Assembly: GCF_946479885.1 (NCBI RefSeq)
Contig: NZ_CAMLHM010000001.1
Location: forward strand, 330,545-394,544
Length of the DNA stretch: 64,000 bases
Direction of reading: 5' to 3'
DNA from: an uncultured Devosia sp.
GTDB lineage: Bacteria > Pseudomonadota > Alphaproteobacteria > Rhizobiales > Devosiaceae
Part shown: positions 51,798 through 59,864 of the stretch, in pieces
How positions within the stretch are numbered: position 1 is the stretch's first letter
Layout of the letters: every line of letters begins with the position of its first letter
Position numbers and translations under genes: made by a program
Notes under the pieces: model-generated
Told to the model about the DNA's origin: nothing
Database searches by the model: none
Seen by the model: the letters and a program-made list of their open reading frames with translations, nothing else

Positions 51798-53854
51798 GCC
51801 GCCCTCCCCTGATCGACATAGAACTGACCATGCGCAACCAGATGCGCGGTATCGAGAATGAGCGCGACCGTGCCATCGCCCAGGATGGTTGCCCCGGAGA
51901 ACGACTTCAGCGAGGCGTGCAGCTTGCTCAGTTGCTTGATGACCGTCTGGTTGTTGCCGATGATCTGATCGACCACGAGGCCGACCCTGCCCTCACCCGA
52001 GGAGACGATGACGACCTTCTGATGCGGCTCGAGCGGCACTTTGGTGCCGAAGACTTCGCGCAGGCGGAGGAAGGGCACCAGGCTGCCGCGGATATCGAGG
52101 AAGTTGCGGCCGCGGGCATTGGCCTCGATGCCCTCGGGCAGCTCGACGCATTCTTCCACTGCGGCCAGCGGAATGGTGTAGCGGCCATTGCCGACGCGCA
52201 CGAGCATGCCGTCGATGATGGCCAGGGTCAGCGGCAGGCGCAAAGTCATGGTCGAGCCGCTGCCCGGCGTGGTGGCGACATCGATGCTGCCGCGCAACCC
52301 GTCGATGGTGCGCTTGACCACATCCATGCCGACGCCGCGGCCCGAGAGCGAGGTCACTTCCTTGGCCGTCGAGAAGCCGGGCGCGAAAATCATCTGCCAG
52401 AGGTCGGCATCGGCGATCTTGGCGTCGGGCGCGAGCAGGCCGGCTTCCTCGGCCTTGGCGCGGATGCGCTCGGCATTGAGCCCCGCCCCATCATCGGTGA
52501 CCGAGATGGCGACTTCGGCGCCGGCATAGACCGCCGACAGGCGCACCGTGCCCTTGGCCGGCTTGCCGGCGGCGAGGCGTTTGTCGGCGCCTTCGAGGCC
52601 GTGGTCGACCGAATTGCGGATCAGGTGGACCAGCGGGTCGGCCAGCCGCTCGATCATGGTCTTGTCGAGCTCGGTATCCTCACCCGACGTGATGAACTCG
52701 ATCTCCTTGCCCAGGTCGCGGCTCAAGTCATGGATCAGGCGGCGGAAGCGGCTGAAGAGGCTACCGATAGGTACCATGCGGATGCCCATAGTGGTGTCGC
52801 GCAGGCCCGAACTCAGGCGCTCGAGTTCTTCGGCGATGGTCTTGAGATTGCCGTCCTGGCTCATGGCGGCGATCTGGGTCAGGCGGGCCTGGGCAATCAC
52901 CAGTTCGCCGACGCGATCCATCAGTTCATCGAGCCGCTCGGCATCGACGCGCATGGACGAGGAGGCGGCCCGCTCCGGCATGGCAGTGGCGGGTTTTTCC
53001 TCAGCCACGACGGGCGCCGCTTTGGGCTTGGAGGTCTCGGCCACTGGAGCCGGCGGCTCCGCCACGGGCTTGGGATCAGGATCGAGCGTCAGATCGATCT
53101 CGGCACCCATGGGCGCGTCGATAAGGTCGGCACTCGCATCGGTTAGCGGTTCGACCGACAGCTCCATGCCGTCCTTGAGGAACATGAAGACATCGTCGAT
53201 GGCGCCACGCGGGTCGTCATGTTCGATATCGATCTGCCAGCCGAGATAGGGCACTTCGGGGTCGATGATATCGAGCGGCGGGATGGTGTCGGTCAGCGCG
53301 GTGATCGTGCAGGGGCCGATCTCGCGGATCTCGTCGAGCAGGAGCCGCGGATTGGTACCATAGACCAGCGCATCGCCGGGCAGGCGGAAACGGATGCGCC
53401 AGAGCGTGGCTGGCGTAGTGGCTGGCGCTGCCGGGGTCGGCACGGTAATTGGGGACAGGCCGGCCGCAATGGGTTCGGCGCTGCCGCCTGCGATAACAAT
53501 GTGCAGGGCATCGAGAATTGCCTCGCCGCCGGAAGGAGGCGCGTCGGGCTGCTCGATCAGCCGGTGGATATGGTCCTTGGCATCGAGCGCCACCGCGATC
53601 AGCTCCGAGGTAGCCGGGGTATGGCCCTTGCGCACCTGGTCGAAAGCGGTTTCGAATTCATGCACGAAGGCAGCGACGGCGGTGAAGCCGAACATGGCGC
53701 CCGAACCCTTGATGGTATGGAGGGCGCGGAAGGTGGAGTTGATCAGGTCGCCATTATCAGGGTTCTGCTCCAGATCGAGCAGACCCAGTTCAAGCTGCTC
53801 GAGCAGCTCGCGGGCTTCCTGGCGGAATGTCTCGGTCGGATCGGGGAAGCTCAT
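51794..53854 (-). CDS. cheA: Chemotaxis histidine kinase
   Basis: A 686-residue kinase that reads receptor state and phosphorylates CheY and CheB. The Hpt domain has His46 in ALHTIKGSGAMFG. A P2-like region and Pro-rich linker follow. The dimerisation and ATPase domains have NSVDHGLE (N box), DDGAGLNAERI (G1), FAPGFSTAKEVTSLSGRGVGMDVV (F and G2). A CheW-like domain closes the protein (PLAAVEECVELPEGIEAN to ILGDGTVALILDTAHL). ATG overlaps the CheY stop. Confidence 0.97.
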   Translation of the reverse strand: MSFPDPTETFRQEARELLEQLELGLLDLEQNPDNGDLINSTFRALHTIKGSGAMFGFTAVAAFVHEFETAFDQVRKGHTPATSELIAVALDAKDHIHRLIEQPDAPPSGGEAILDALHIVIAGGSAEPIAAGLSPITVPTPAAPATTPATLWRIRFRLPGDALVYGTNPRLLLDEIREIGPCTITALTDTIPPLDIIDPEVPYLGWQIDIEHDDPRGAIDDVFMFLKDGMELSVEPLTDASADLIDAPMGAEIDLTLDPDPKPVAEPPAPVAETSKPKAAPVVAEEKPATAMPERAASSSMRVDAERLDELMDRVGELVIAQARLTQIAAMSQDGNLKTIAEELERLSSGLRDTTMGIRMVPIGSLFSRFRRLIHDLSRDLGKEIEFITSGEDTELDKTMIERLADPLVHLIRNSVDHGLEGADKRLAAGKPAKGTVRLSAVYAGAEVAISVTDDGAGLNAERIRAKAEEAGLLAPDAKIADADLWQMIFAPGFSTAKEVTSLSGRGVGMDVVKRTIDGLRGSIDVATTPGSGSTMTLRLPLTLAIIDGMLVRVGNGRYTIPLAAVEECVELPEGIEANARGRNFLDIRGSLVPFLRLREVFGTKVPLEPHQKVVIVSSGEGRVGLVVDQIIGNNQTVIKQLSKLHASLKSFSGATILGDGTVALILDTAHLVAHGQFYVDQGRAA

Positions 53855-54219
53855 GTGCCGGTGACCTTCTTGACCACGGCCAGCAATTGCTCCTGCTTGA
53901 ACGGCTTGACGATCCAGCCGGTAGCGCCGGCCTCCTTGGCCTGGCGCTTGAGTTCCTCATCGGATTCGGTGGTCAGCAGGATGATCGGCACGCCCTTGCT
54001 GGAGGGGTGCTGGCGATACTTCCTGATGAACTCGATGCCGTTCATGACCGGCATGTTGAGGTCGGTGATCACGGCATGGACAGTCTGGCCGGTGGCCTTC
54101 GTATAGCCATCGGCGCCGTTGATGGCCTCGATGACGTCGAGGCCGGCGGCCGACAGCGTCATCACCACCATCTGTCGGATGGATGCTGAATCATCGATGG
54201 TCAGGATGGTCTTGGTCAT
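53851..54219 (-). CDS. cheY: Chemotaxis response regulator CheY
   Basis: A 122-residue single receiver that carries the signal to the flagellar motor. LTIDDSASIR holds the acidic pocket, Asp53 (VITDLNMPVMNG) is the phospho-acceptor, LLTTES carries the Thr/Ser switch and VKPFKQEQLL the Lys. The MTKTILTIDDSASIRQMV start is highly typical of CheY in alphaproteobacteria. ATG 54219 overlaps the stop of the STAS gene, and its stop overlaps cheA. Confidence 0.96.
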   Translation of the reverse strand: MTKTILTIDDSASIRQMVVMTLSAAGLDVIEAINGADGYTKATGQTVHAVITDLNMPVMNGIEFIRKYRQHPSSKGVPIILLTTESDEELKRQAKEAGATGWIVKPFKQEQLLAVVKKVTGT

Positions 54220-54563
54220 GCTGGCTGGCCCTCGCCCGGTCTTGCAGTTTGTGTCCAGAAATCGCCATCGGCCGTGAGTGGATGGCCATCGGCATCGAGG
54301 CAACCGACATCGATCAACAGCGCGCGCAGCGCGCCCGCGGGCGGCGCCGTCAAGGCAAGCGACTTGCCGGAGGCGCGAGCCTGCTTGCTGGCAGCCAGCA
54401 GCAACTGGATGGTGGTGATATCGGCGCCGGTAACGCCCGCGGTCGTGATGGTGACCCGGTCATGGCCGGCGAGCGCCTGGCGCAAGGACAATGCGATGTC
54501 CTGGGCCGCGCGAAGGCCGGCATCGCCTGAAATTTCGACCACATGAAAGCCGTCTCTGGTCAT
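54216..54563 (-). CDS. STAS-domain protein heading the chemotaxis operon
   Basis: A 115-residue single STAS domain. VVEISGDAGLRAAQDIALSLRQALAGHDRVTITTAGVTGADITTIQLLLAASKQA follows the alpha/beta STAS order, with Thr in the loop position where anti-sigma antagonists carry a phosphorylatable Ser/Thr. In chemotaxis operons such domains often precede cheY and may regulate signal strength. The start at ATG 54563 lacks a strong ribosome-binding site; translation is coupled to cheY by ATGA. Confidence 0.8.
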   Translation of the reverse strand: MTRDGFHVVEISGDAGLRAAQDIALSLRQALAGHDRVTITTAGVTGADITTIQLLLAASKQARASGKSLALTAPPAGALRALLIDVGCLDADGHPLTADGDFWTQTARPGEGQPA

Positions 54564-54608
54564 GGCAATGACCGAGCCGAAAAGCACAGAACGCAACGCA
54601 TGATTTTT

Positions 54609-54668
54609 ACTACCGTTGGATGGGTCGTCGCAGCAGAAAACCGTCTCAACTACCGGCTAATACTACCG
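54609..54668. repeat. Three direct ACTACCG repeats
   Basis: ACTACCG occurs at 54609-54615, 54649-54655 and 54662-54668, spaced 40 and 13 bases. The first lies 46 bases upstream of the STAS start, close to the expected promoter. They may be regulator half-sites. Confidence 0.4.
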
Positions 54669-54820
54669 CTAACCGACGCATTCCTTGACTTCATTACGCG
54701 CACCGTATTCCCATCCGATGCATTACAGACGGTAACCGAAGTTGATTAAGGCACCCTTACTGAATGATACTTGGCATTATCAATTTTTGCTCAATCTCTA
54801 TCCACGAACAACTTGCCATT

Positions 54821-54916
54821 GATTCAGAATCTTCGCGACGCGTTCCTTGAATCGACTAAATCTCGATTCTGTCACAGCGAGTCTTCGACTCTGGCCCGGT
54901 GAGTCCGGCCTGAGTC
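54821..54916. promoter_or_regulatory. Cluster of eight GANTC (CcrM) sites
   Basis: GANTC occurs at 54821, 54827, 54849, 54865, 54879, 54887, 54901 and 54912 (start positions). Random expectation is below one in 96 bases. Several are paired in small hairpins such as GAATCGA-N7-TCGATTC. CcrM methylates this sequence in alphaproteobacteria and GcrA reads it at promoters. Confidence 0.6.
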
Positions 54917-54919
54917 ATG

Positions 54920-54938
54920 CGCCAAGTATTACTTGGCG
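54920..54938. repeat. Short perfect hairpin
   Basis: CGCCAAGT-ATT-ACTTGGCG forms an 8-bp stem. No T-run follows on either strand, so a binding site is as likely as a terminator. Confidence 0.4.
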
Positions 54939-55066
54939 TTCTGCCGAGTATTGTTGCGCCTGATCGGTTTTGGCCCGCTGCTTGATCTTGCAGGAAATCA
55001 GCGGCCGGGACGTTTGGTCCGTTGCCGGCTGTCGAGTACGCATCGGCAAGCGGGTGCGCGCGCAAA

Positions 55067-55086
55067 CCAGCGGGCTTGTCCGCTGG
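55067..55086 (-). terminator. Likely terminator of the HD-GYP gene
   Basis: CCAGCGG-GCTTGT-CCGCTGG forms a 7-bp GC-rich stem 36 bp past the stop of the minus-strand HD-GYP gene. A short T-run (TTTG) follows on that strand. Confidence 0.5.
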
Positions 55087-55122
55087 GAGCGACTGATCCG
55101 GGGTTGAAACGATGGGAGTGCG

Positions 55123-56175
55123 CTAGAAGCCGACGGCCCTGGCCTGGGCCTCGGCGCCACCCATGATCGCCTCGATCTCGGACCATTGCGCGCAGAAGGC
55201 GGCGACGCAGGCGGGATCGAAATGGGTGCCGCTACAGGCGACAATCTCGGCATAGGCCCTTTCGATCGACCAGGCCGCCTTGTATGGCCGCTCGGAGCAC
55301 AGCGCGTCGAACACGTCGGCAATGGCAACCACGCGCGCCTCGATCGGGATATCGGTACCGGACAGGCGGTCGGGATAGCCGGTGCCATCCCAGCGCTCGT
55401 GGTGACTCTGGGCGATCAGCTCGGCGGTACGGATCAGTTCGGATGAGCCGTTTTCCAGGATGCGTGCACCAATGGTGACGTGACCGCGCATGATGCCGAA
55501 CTCTTCTGGCGTCAGCTTGCCTGGCTTGCCCAGAATGGCATCGGCGATGCCGATCTTGCCGATATCGTGCAGCGGCGCTGCCAGGTAGATGGTGCGGCAG
55601 CGCTGGGGGCTGAGGCCTATGCCTGACGCGATGAGCTGGCTGATCTGGGCGACACGCGAGACGTGCTCGCCGGTATCGCCATCGCGGTATTCGATGGCGC
55701 GCGCCAGGCGCCAGATGATCTCTTCCTCACGCTCCAGCAGATGCGCCGTGGCGGTTTCCACCTCGCGCGCCAGCCAGTTGGCGCGGTCGGCCAGCTCGAC
55801 CTGCGCGGCCCGCAGGGTCAGCAGGTTGGCGACGCGGGCCTGCAATTCGGTGGGGTCGAACGGCTTGTTGACGAAGTCGGTCGCCCCGGCCCTGATAGCC
55901 TCGATGCGCGTATTACGGTCCATGTCGGAGGTGACCATGACGATCGGCACCAGCCGGTAGGCGTCGCGGGCGCGCAGGGCGCTGGTAAACTGCACGCCGT
56001 CCATTTCGGGCATGATGTGGTCGACCAGCACCAGGTCATATTGGGTGACCGCGCTGCGTTCGAGGGCGTCGAAAGGGTGGAGGCACGCGTCGATCTCGGC
56101 ATTGGTGGCCGCCTTGACGATCGTGCCAATCATGGCGAGGCTCGATCGACTGTCATCAACGATCAGAATGCGCAT
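55123..56175 (-). CDS. Response regulator with HD-GYP c-di-GMP phosphodiesterase domain
   Basis: A 350-residue protein. The receiver has acidic pocket IVDDSRSS, phospho-acceptor Asp52 (LVLVDHIMPEMDG) and Lys in VNKPFD. After a helical linker comes an HD-GYP domain: DTGEHVSRV (167-175), PLHDIGKIGI (201-210) and SHHERWDGTGYPDRL (257-271). All metal ligands and the GYP motif are present, so it should hydrolyse c-di-GMP and promote motility. It sits beside the chemotaxis operon but is a separate transcript. ATG 56175 is chosen because it starts MRILIVDDS. Confidence 0.95.
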   Translation of the reverse strand: MRILIVDDSRSSLAMIGTIVKAATNAEIDACLHPFDALERSAVTQYDLVLVDHIMPEMDGVQFTSALRARDAYRLVPIVMVTSDMDRNTRIEAIRAGATDFVNKPFDPTELQARVANLLTLRAAQVELADRANWLAREVETATAHLLEREEEIIWRLARAIEYRDGDTGEHVSRVAQISQLIASGIGLSPQRCRTIYLAAPLHDIGKIGIADAILGKPGKLTPEEFGIMRGHVTIGARILENGSSELIRTAELIAQSHHERWDGTGYPDRLSGTDIPIEARVVAIADVFDALCSERPYKAAWSIERAYAEIVACSGTHFDPACVAAFCAQWSEIEAIMGGAEAQARAVGF

Positions 56176-56278
56176 ATCCGCCCCCGGAATTGAGGCGAGC
56201 ATAGGCTCGCAGCCGTTATGCGACTATTAATCGGATGCCTTGACGACCCCGCGTATTTCCCGCATCTAGTGGCGCATT

Positions 56279-56352
56279 GCGGGTGTAGCTCAATGGTAGA
56301 GCAGAAGCTTCCCAAGCTTACGACGAGGGTTCGATTCCCTTCACCCGCTCCA
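56279..56352 (+). tRNA. tRNA-Gly(CCC)
   Basis: A 74-base tRNA. The acceptor stem GCGGGTG pairs with CACCCGC, the D-arm is GCTC/GAGC and the T-arm loop is TTCGATT. The anticodon loop TTCCCAA gives anticodon CCC, reading GGG. CCA is encoded at 56350-56352. The lowest anticodon-stem pair is a G-A mismatch, while the other four are intact. Confidence 0.95.
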
Positions 56353-56399
56353 TTTCCCCAAGTTTGAATTGTGCGGGCGCCCGAAAGGGTTGTGGTCGG

Positions 56400-57284
56400 C
56401 TATTGCTTGTATTGCCGGCGAAAGCCGATCGGGGTGCAATTGGTCTCGCGCTTGAAGAACTTGGCAAAGTTGGTGGCTTCCTCAAAGCCCAGTCCCTCAG
56501 CGATGAGGTAGATGGACCTGTCGGTGTGCGCCAGGAGGCGTTTTGCCTCGAGCGCAATGCGGGCCGTGATGACACGCTTGGCGCTCTGGCCGGTGGCCTC
56601 CAGCGCGGCGCGCGTCAGGCTCTTCTCCGTGCAGCCCAGAGCGGCCGCATAGGTGGCTACCTGGTGCCAGCCGGCATAGTTCTGCTCGACGAGCCGGCGG
56701 AACCTGGCAAAGCGCTGCACGGCAAGGCTTCGCGTGTCGGCACCGCCCACCTGCCGGTCCTGCAGGATGGTGAGGCGCAAAAGCAGTGCGCAAAGCTGGT
56801 AGCGCAGAAGCGCGTGCACATCCCTGGCCCCCGCATCGATCGCCGCATCCAGTTGCATCCTGGTGATGATCTCGCTGACGGCATGAAAGTCCGCCGCCGA
56901 CAGGGGCAGATGATCGGGCAGCCGGTCCAAACCGAGGGCCGGAAGCAGGTCGGCAGTGGTTTGGGTTTCCGATGGCAGGAAATCTGCCCTGAACAGCACC
57001 ATCCATCCATCCCATCCTGCATCACTGCCAAAGCTGTGCACCTGCCCCGGTCTGACCACGAGGAGGGAACCGGCTGAGCAGGTGAGCGGCTGGAAGTCCA
57101 GCTGTTGGATCACCTCCCCTTCGGTGACGCAAACCAGGGTGTGGAAGGAATAGTGGTAGAGCGCCAGGATCTCCGCGCGGCCGACCCGCCTTCGCAGATC
57201 GGAAAAGCGGAAGACTTCGACATCGAGCTCGCGACCGCTCGGGCGGTAGGCAAGTTGATCCACCTTTGCCGTATTCTTCGCCAA
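56400..57284 (-). CDS. AraC-family transcriptional regulator
   Basis: A 294-residue regulator. An N-terminal cupin-like sensor region (YHYSFHTLVCVTEGEVIQQLDF and LLVVRPGQVHSFG) is followed by a C-terminal AraC double helix-turn-helix. The second half reads KSLTRAALEATGQSAKRVITARIALEAKRLLAHTDRSIYLIAEGLGFEEATNFAKFFKRETNCTPIGFR. The effector is unknown. The start is TTG at 57284 with AGGTGG upstream. It diverges from an NTF2-like gene, which it may control. Confidence 0.92.
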   Translation of the reverse strand: MAKNTAKVDQLAYRPSGRELDVEVFRFSDLRRRVGRAEILALYHYSFHTLVCVTEGEVIQQLDFQPLTCSAGSLLVVRPGQVHSFGSDAGWDGWMVLFRADFLPSETQTTADLLPALGLDRLPDHLPLSAADFHAVSEIITRMQLDAAIDAGARDVHALLRYQLCALLLRLTILQDRQVGGADTRSLAVQRFARFRRLVEQNYAGWHQVATYAAALGCTEKSLTRAALEATGQSAKRVITARIALEAKRLLAHTDRSIYLIAEGLGFEEATNFAKFFKRETNCTPIGFRRQYKQ

Positions 57285-57428
57285 CTCGTTCCACCTACCT
57301 GGTGCTCCGCATGTCCGATAACTACCATAAATTGGCAGGTATCAACCACGACGTGACGCATCTGAACCATTTATTACCATCTCATGAGCCGGACAGCGCG
57401 TTCCGGCATCCGCAGTGAGAGACAAAAA

Positions 57429-57818
57429 ATGACCAATATCGAAATCGCCCAGGGCTACATCAAAGCCGTCCAGACGGGCGACCAGGCCTCGCTTGGCGAG
57501 CTGCTTTCCCCGCAGGTTATCTGGCACCAGCCGGGCAACAACCAGTTCTCGGGCACCAAGAATGGCATTGCCGAATTCGGTGCCATGATGGGTGCCATGA
57601 TGACCAAGTCTGGCGGGAGCTTTGCCATCACCCACGCCCATCGCTTTCTCGCCAACGGCAATCTGGTCGCCATCGAGATCGAATTCGCCGGCCAGCGCGA
57701 AGGCGCCACGGTCGACCAGCCCGGCATCGATCTGCTGCGCATTGCGGACGGAAAGATCGTCGAAGTATGGCTGTTTTCGTCGGACCCCGAGCAGGAAGAC
57801 GCCTTCTGGGGCAAGTAA
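57429..57818 (+). CDS. NTF2-like (SnoaL-type) small protein
   Basis: A 129-residue protein of the nuclear transport factor 2 fold. NIEIAQGYIKAVQTGDQASLGELLSPQVIWHQPG is the usual opening, and HAHRFLANGNLVAIEIEF with GIDLLRIADGKIVEVWLF completes the cone. Such proteins include ketosteroid-isomerase-like and epoxide-hydrolase-like enzymes, but no catalytic set is certain. It is divergent from the AraC gene across 144 bases, a common regulator-target layout. Confidence 0.88.
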   Translation: MTNIEIAQGYIKAVQTGDQASLGELLSPQVIWHQPGNNQFSGTKNGIAEFGAMMGAMMTKSGGSFAITHAHRFLANGNLVAIEIEFAGQREGATVDQPGIDLLRIADGKIVEVWLFSSDPEQEDAFWGK

Positions 57819-57917
57819 GCCACGGCCTGCATGGCAGCGGGCACGAAAGTGCCCGCTCCTGCGGCGGCTCAAGGCAATATTCCTGCGCGGTCGGAGGCGG
57901 TCAAGTCACCTGAACCG

Positions 57918-58838
57918 TCAGGCCTTCTCATAGACCCGGACACTACGCCCGTCGGGCCGCGCCACGAGCTTGCCCTGCTGGCGGACCAGCGCGGTGGCGC
58001 GTTCGGCCATGCCGGGATCGGTGAGGAGCTTGCCGCTGCCGGCATCCTCGGTCGAGAGCACGCTGGCCTTGAGCAGGCGCGAATAGGGGTGCTCGGGATT
58101 GTCGAGCACGGTCCGTGCATCGCCCATTTCCACGATCCGCCCGCGCTGCATGATGATCAGCCGGTTGGAGATGTAGTAGGCAGTCGCCAGGTCGTGGGTG
58201 ATGTAGATGACGCTGACCTTGAGGTCGTCGCGCAGGCTCTTGAGCAGGTTGACGATGCTCATGCGCAGGCTGGCATCGACCATGCTGACGGGCTCATCGG
58301 CCACCAGCAGCGACGGATTGGGGATAAGGGCGCGGGCAATGGCGGCGCGCTGCAATTGGCCGCCGCTCATCTCGTGCGGGAAGCGGCCCTTGGCTTCGGC
58401 AAGGCTCAGGCCCACCTTCTGCAGGGCGCCGTCCATGGCGGCATCGAGATCGTCGCGGTGGCGCAGCTTGAGGAAGCGCCGGGCGGTGGATTCGAGATAG
58501 CGGTCGATGCGCTTGAGCGGGTTGAAGGCCTCGAACGGGTTCTGGAACACCGGCTGTACATGGCCCATGAATTCCAGCCGCTCCTGGCGGCTGACCCGAT
58601 GGCTCACGGTCTTGCCGCGGAAGCTGATCTCGCCGTCGGTGGGCAGTTCCAGCCCCAGGATCATGCGCGCCAGGGTGGTCTTGCCCGAGCCGGATTCGCC
58701 GATGATCGTGAAGATCTCCGGCGTCTCGACGCTCAGCGACAGGCTGGCATCCTGGACCGCCTCGACGGTCTTGCGCGACAGCAGGCCGCCCATGGTGAAG
58801 CGCTTGGATACATTGGCTACGTCGAGCAGGGTACTCAT
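57918..58838 (-). CDS. Oligopeptide/dipeptide-type ABC transporter ATP-binding protein (OppF-like)
   Basis: A 306-residue ATPase. Walker A GESGSGKTTLARMIL (about 49-63), the Q-loop VQPVFQNPFEAFNP, signature MSGGQLQRAAIARAL and Walker B LLVADEPVSMVDAS are intact, with switch His in ITHDLATAYY. The Q-loop and VSMVDAS run mark the OppF/DppF type. ATG overlaps the OppD stop. Last gene of the five-gene transporter operon. Confidence 0.92.
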   Translation of the reverse strand: MSTLLDVANVSKRFTMGGLLSRKTVEAVQDASLSLSVETPEIFTIIGESGSGKTTLARMILGLELPTDGEISFRGKTVSHRVSRQERLEFMGHVQPVFQNPFEAFNPLKRIDRYLESTARRFLKLRHRDDLDAAMDGALQKVGLSLAEAKGRFPHEMSGGQLQRAAIARALIPNPSLLVADEPVSMVDASLRMSIVNLLKSLRDDLKVSVIYITHDLATAYYISNRLIIMQRGRIVEMGDARTVLDNPEHPYSRLLKASVLSTEDAGSGKLLTDPGMAERATALVRQQGKLVARPDGRSVRVYEKA

Positions 58839-59860
58839 GCCATCACCGCCTGATGTTGCGGGGCTACCAGGGGTTGCACATCCTGCCAGCGCCAGCAGGC
58901 CGAGCGATGATCATTGGCCACCTGGATCAATGGCGGCACATCGGTCCGACATTTGTCGATCGCCAGCGGACAGCGCGGGTGGAAGCGACAGCCGCTGGGC
59001 GGATTGGCCAGGCTTGGCGGCCGCCCCTCGAGGGCCGGGCGCTGGGTGGTGTCGCCGATGCGCGGCAGGCTGGCCACCAGATGGGCCGTATAGGGATGCT
59101 TGGGGGCGAAGAACATCTGCCGCGTCGGGCCCTCTTCAACGAGGCGCCCGGCATAGATGATGCCGACGCGGTCGGCCATGTTGGCATGAACCGTCATGTC
59201 ATGGGTCACGAAGACCACGGACGACCCCATGTCCTGCTGGATCTCGCGGATCAAGCCGAGCACTTCCTTCTGCACCACCACGTCGAGCGCGGTGGTGGGC
59301 TCGTCGGCGATGACGAATTCGGGGTGGCACACGGTGGCCAGCCCTATGGTCACGCGCTGGCGCATGCCGCCGGACAGCTCATGCGGATAGGCGTTGAGCA
59401 CGTCGGCGGGGAGTTTCAGGCGCTCAAGATGGTTGAGCACCCGCTCGCGATAGGCCGGGCCGCTCAGCCCCAGCGGGCGCTTGGCGAAATCCTCGAAGGT
59501 GCGCCCGATGCGGCGCACCGGATTGAGCACGCTCATCGAGCCCTGCATGATGTAGCTCAGGTGCCGCCAGCGCACGGCTTCGATCTGCGCCGGCGTGGCC
59601 GTCGCCACGTCGATGGGGCCGTTCTTGAAGTCGTATTTCACCGACCCGGCCACGATCCGCATCGGGGGGCGGATCGCCGCGGCCAGCACCTTGATGAAGC
59701 TGGTCTTGCCCGACGAGCTTTCCCCGGCAATGCCGTAGACCTCGTTCTTGCGGATGGTCATGGTGATGTCGTCGACGGCGCGCACTTCGCGTTCCACGCC
59801 GAAATAGTTCATCTGGTAGTAGGCCTTGAGGCCTTCGACCTTGAGAAGATCCTGGGTCAT
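58835..59860 (-). CDS. Oligopeptide/dipeptide-type ABC transporter ATP-binding protein (OppD-like)
   Basis: A 341-residue ATPase. Walker A is GESSSGKTSFIKVL, with Ser replacing the usual second Gly; the Q-loop is SYIMQGSMSVLNPVRR. The signature is LSGGMRQRVTIGLA and Walker B FVIADEPTTALDV; the switch His is VTHDMTVHAN. The C-terminal oligopeptide-transporter extension has HPYTAHLVASLPR and SGCRFHPRCP with four Cys that may bind an iron-sulfur cluster. Begins 4 bases after the upstream permease. Confidence 0.92.
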   Translation of the reverse strand: MTQDLLKVEGLKAYYQMNYFGVEREVRAVDDITMTIRKNEVYGIAGESSSGKTSFIKVLAAAIRPPMRIVAGSVKYDFKNGPIDVATATPAQIEAVRWRHLSYIMQGSMSVLNPVRRIGRTFEDFAKRPLGLSGPAYRERVLNHLERLKLPADVLNAYPHELSGGMRQRVTIGLATVCHPEFVIADEPTTALDVVVQKEVLGLIREIQQDMGSSVVFVTHDMTVHANMADRVGIIYAGRLVEEGPTRQMFFAPKHPYTAHLVASLPRIGDTTQRPALEGRPPSLANPPSGCRFHPRCPLAIDKCRTDVPPLIQVANDHRSACWRWQDVQPLVAPQHQAVMA

Positions 59861-59864
59861 GGCC

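Larger units (their letters stand above)
54564..55122. other. Intergenic region upstream of the chemotaxis operon
   Basis: A 559-bp noncoding stretch, AT-rich between 54720 and 54870. It contains three ACTACCG direct repeats (54609-54668), eight GANTC sites (54821-54916), a hairpin (54920-54938) and a likely terminator (55067-55086). I see no convincing gene. It should hold the chemotaxis operon promoter. Confidence 0.7.

Noticed and set aside
54564..55122. Possible replication origin, because of AT-rich DNA, GANTC sites and one DnaA-box-like CTATCCACG
   Set aside because: Only one imperfect DnaA box, no origin-associated genes (dnaA, hemE, parAB, repABC) nearby, and the region fits a promoter better.
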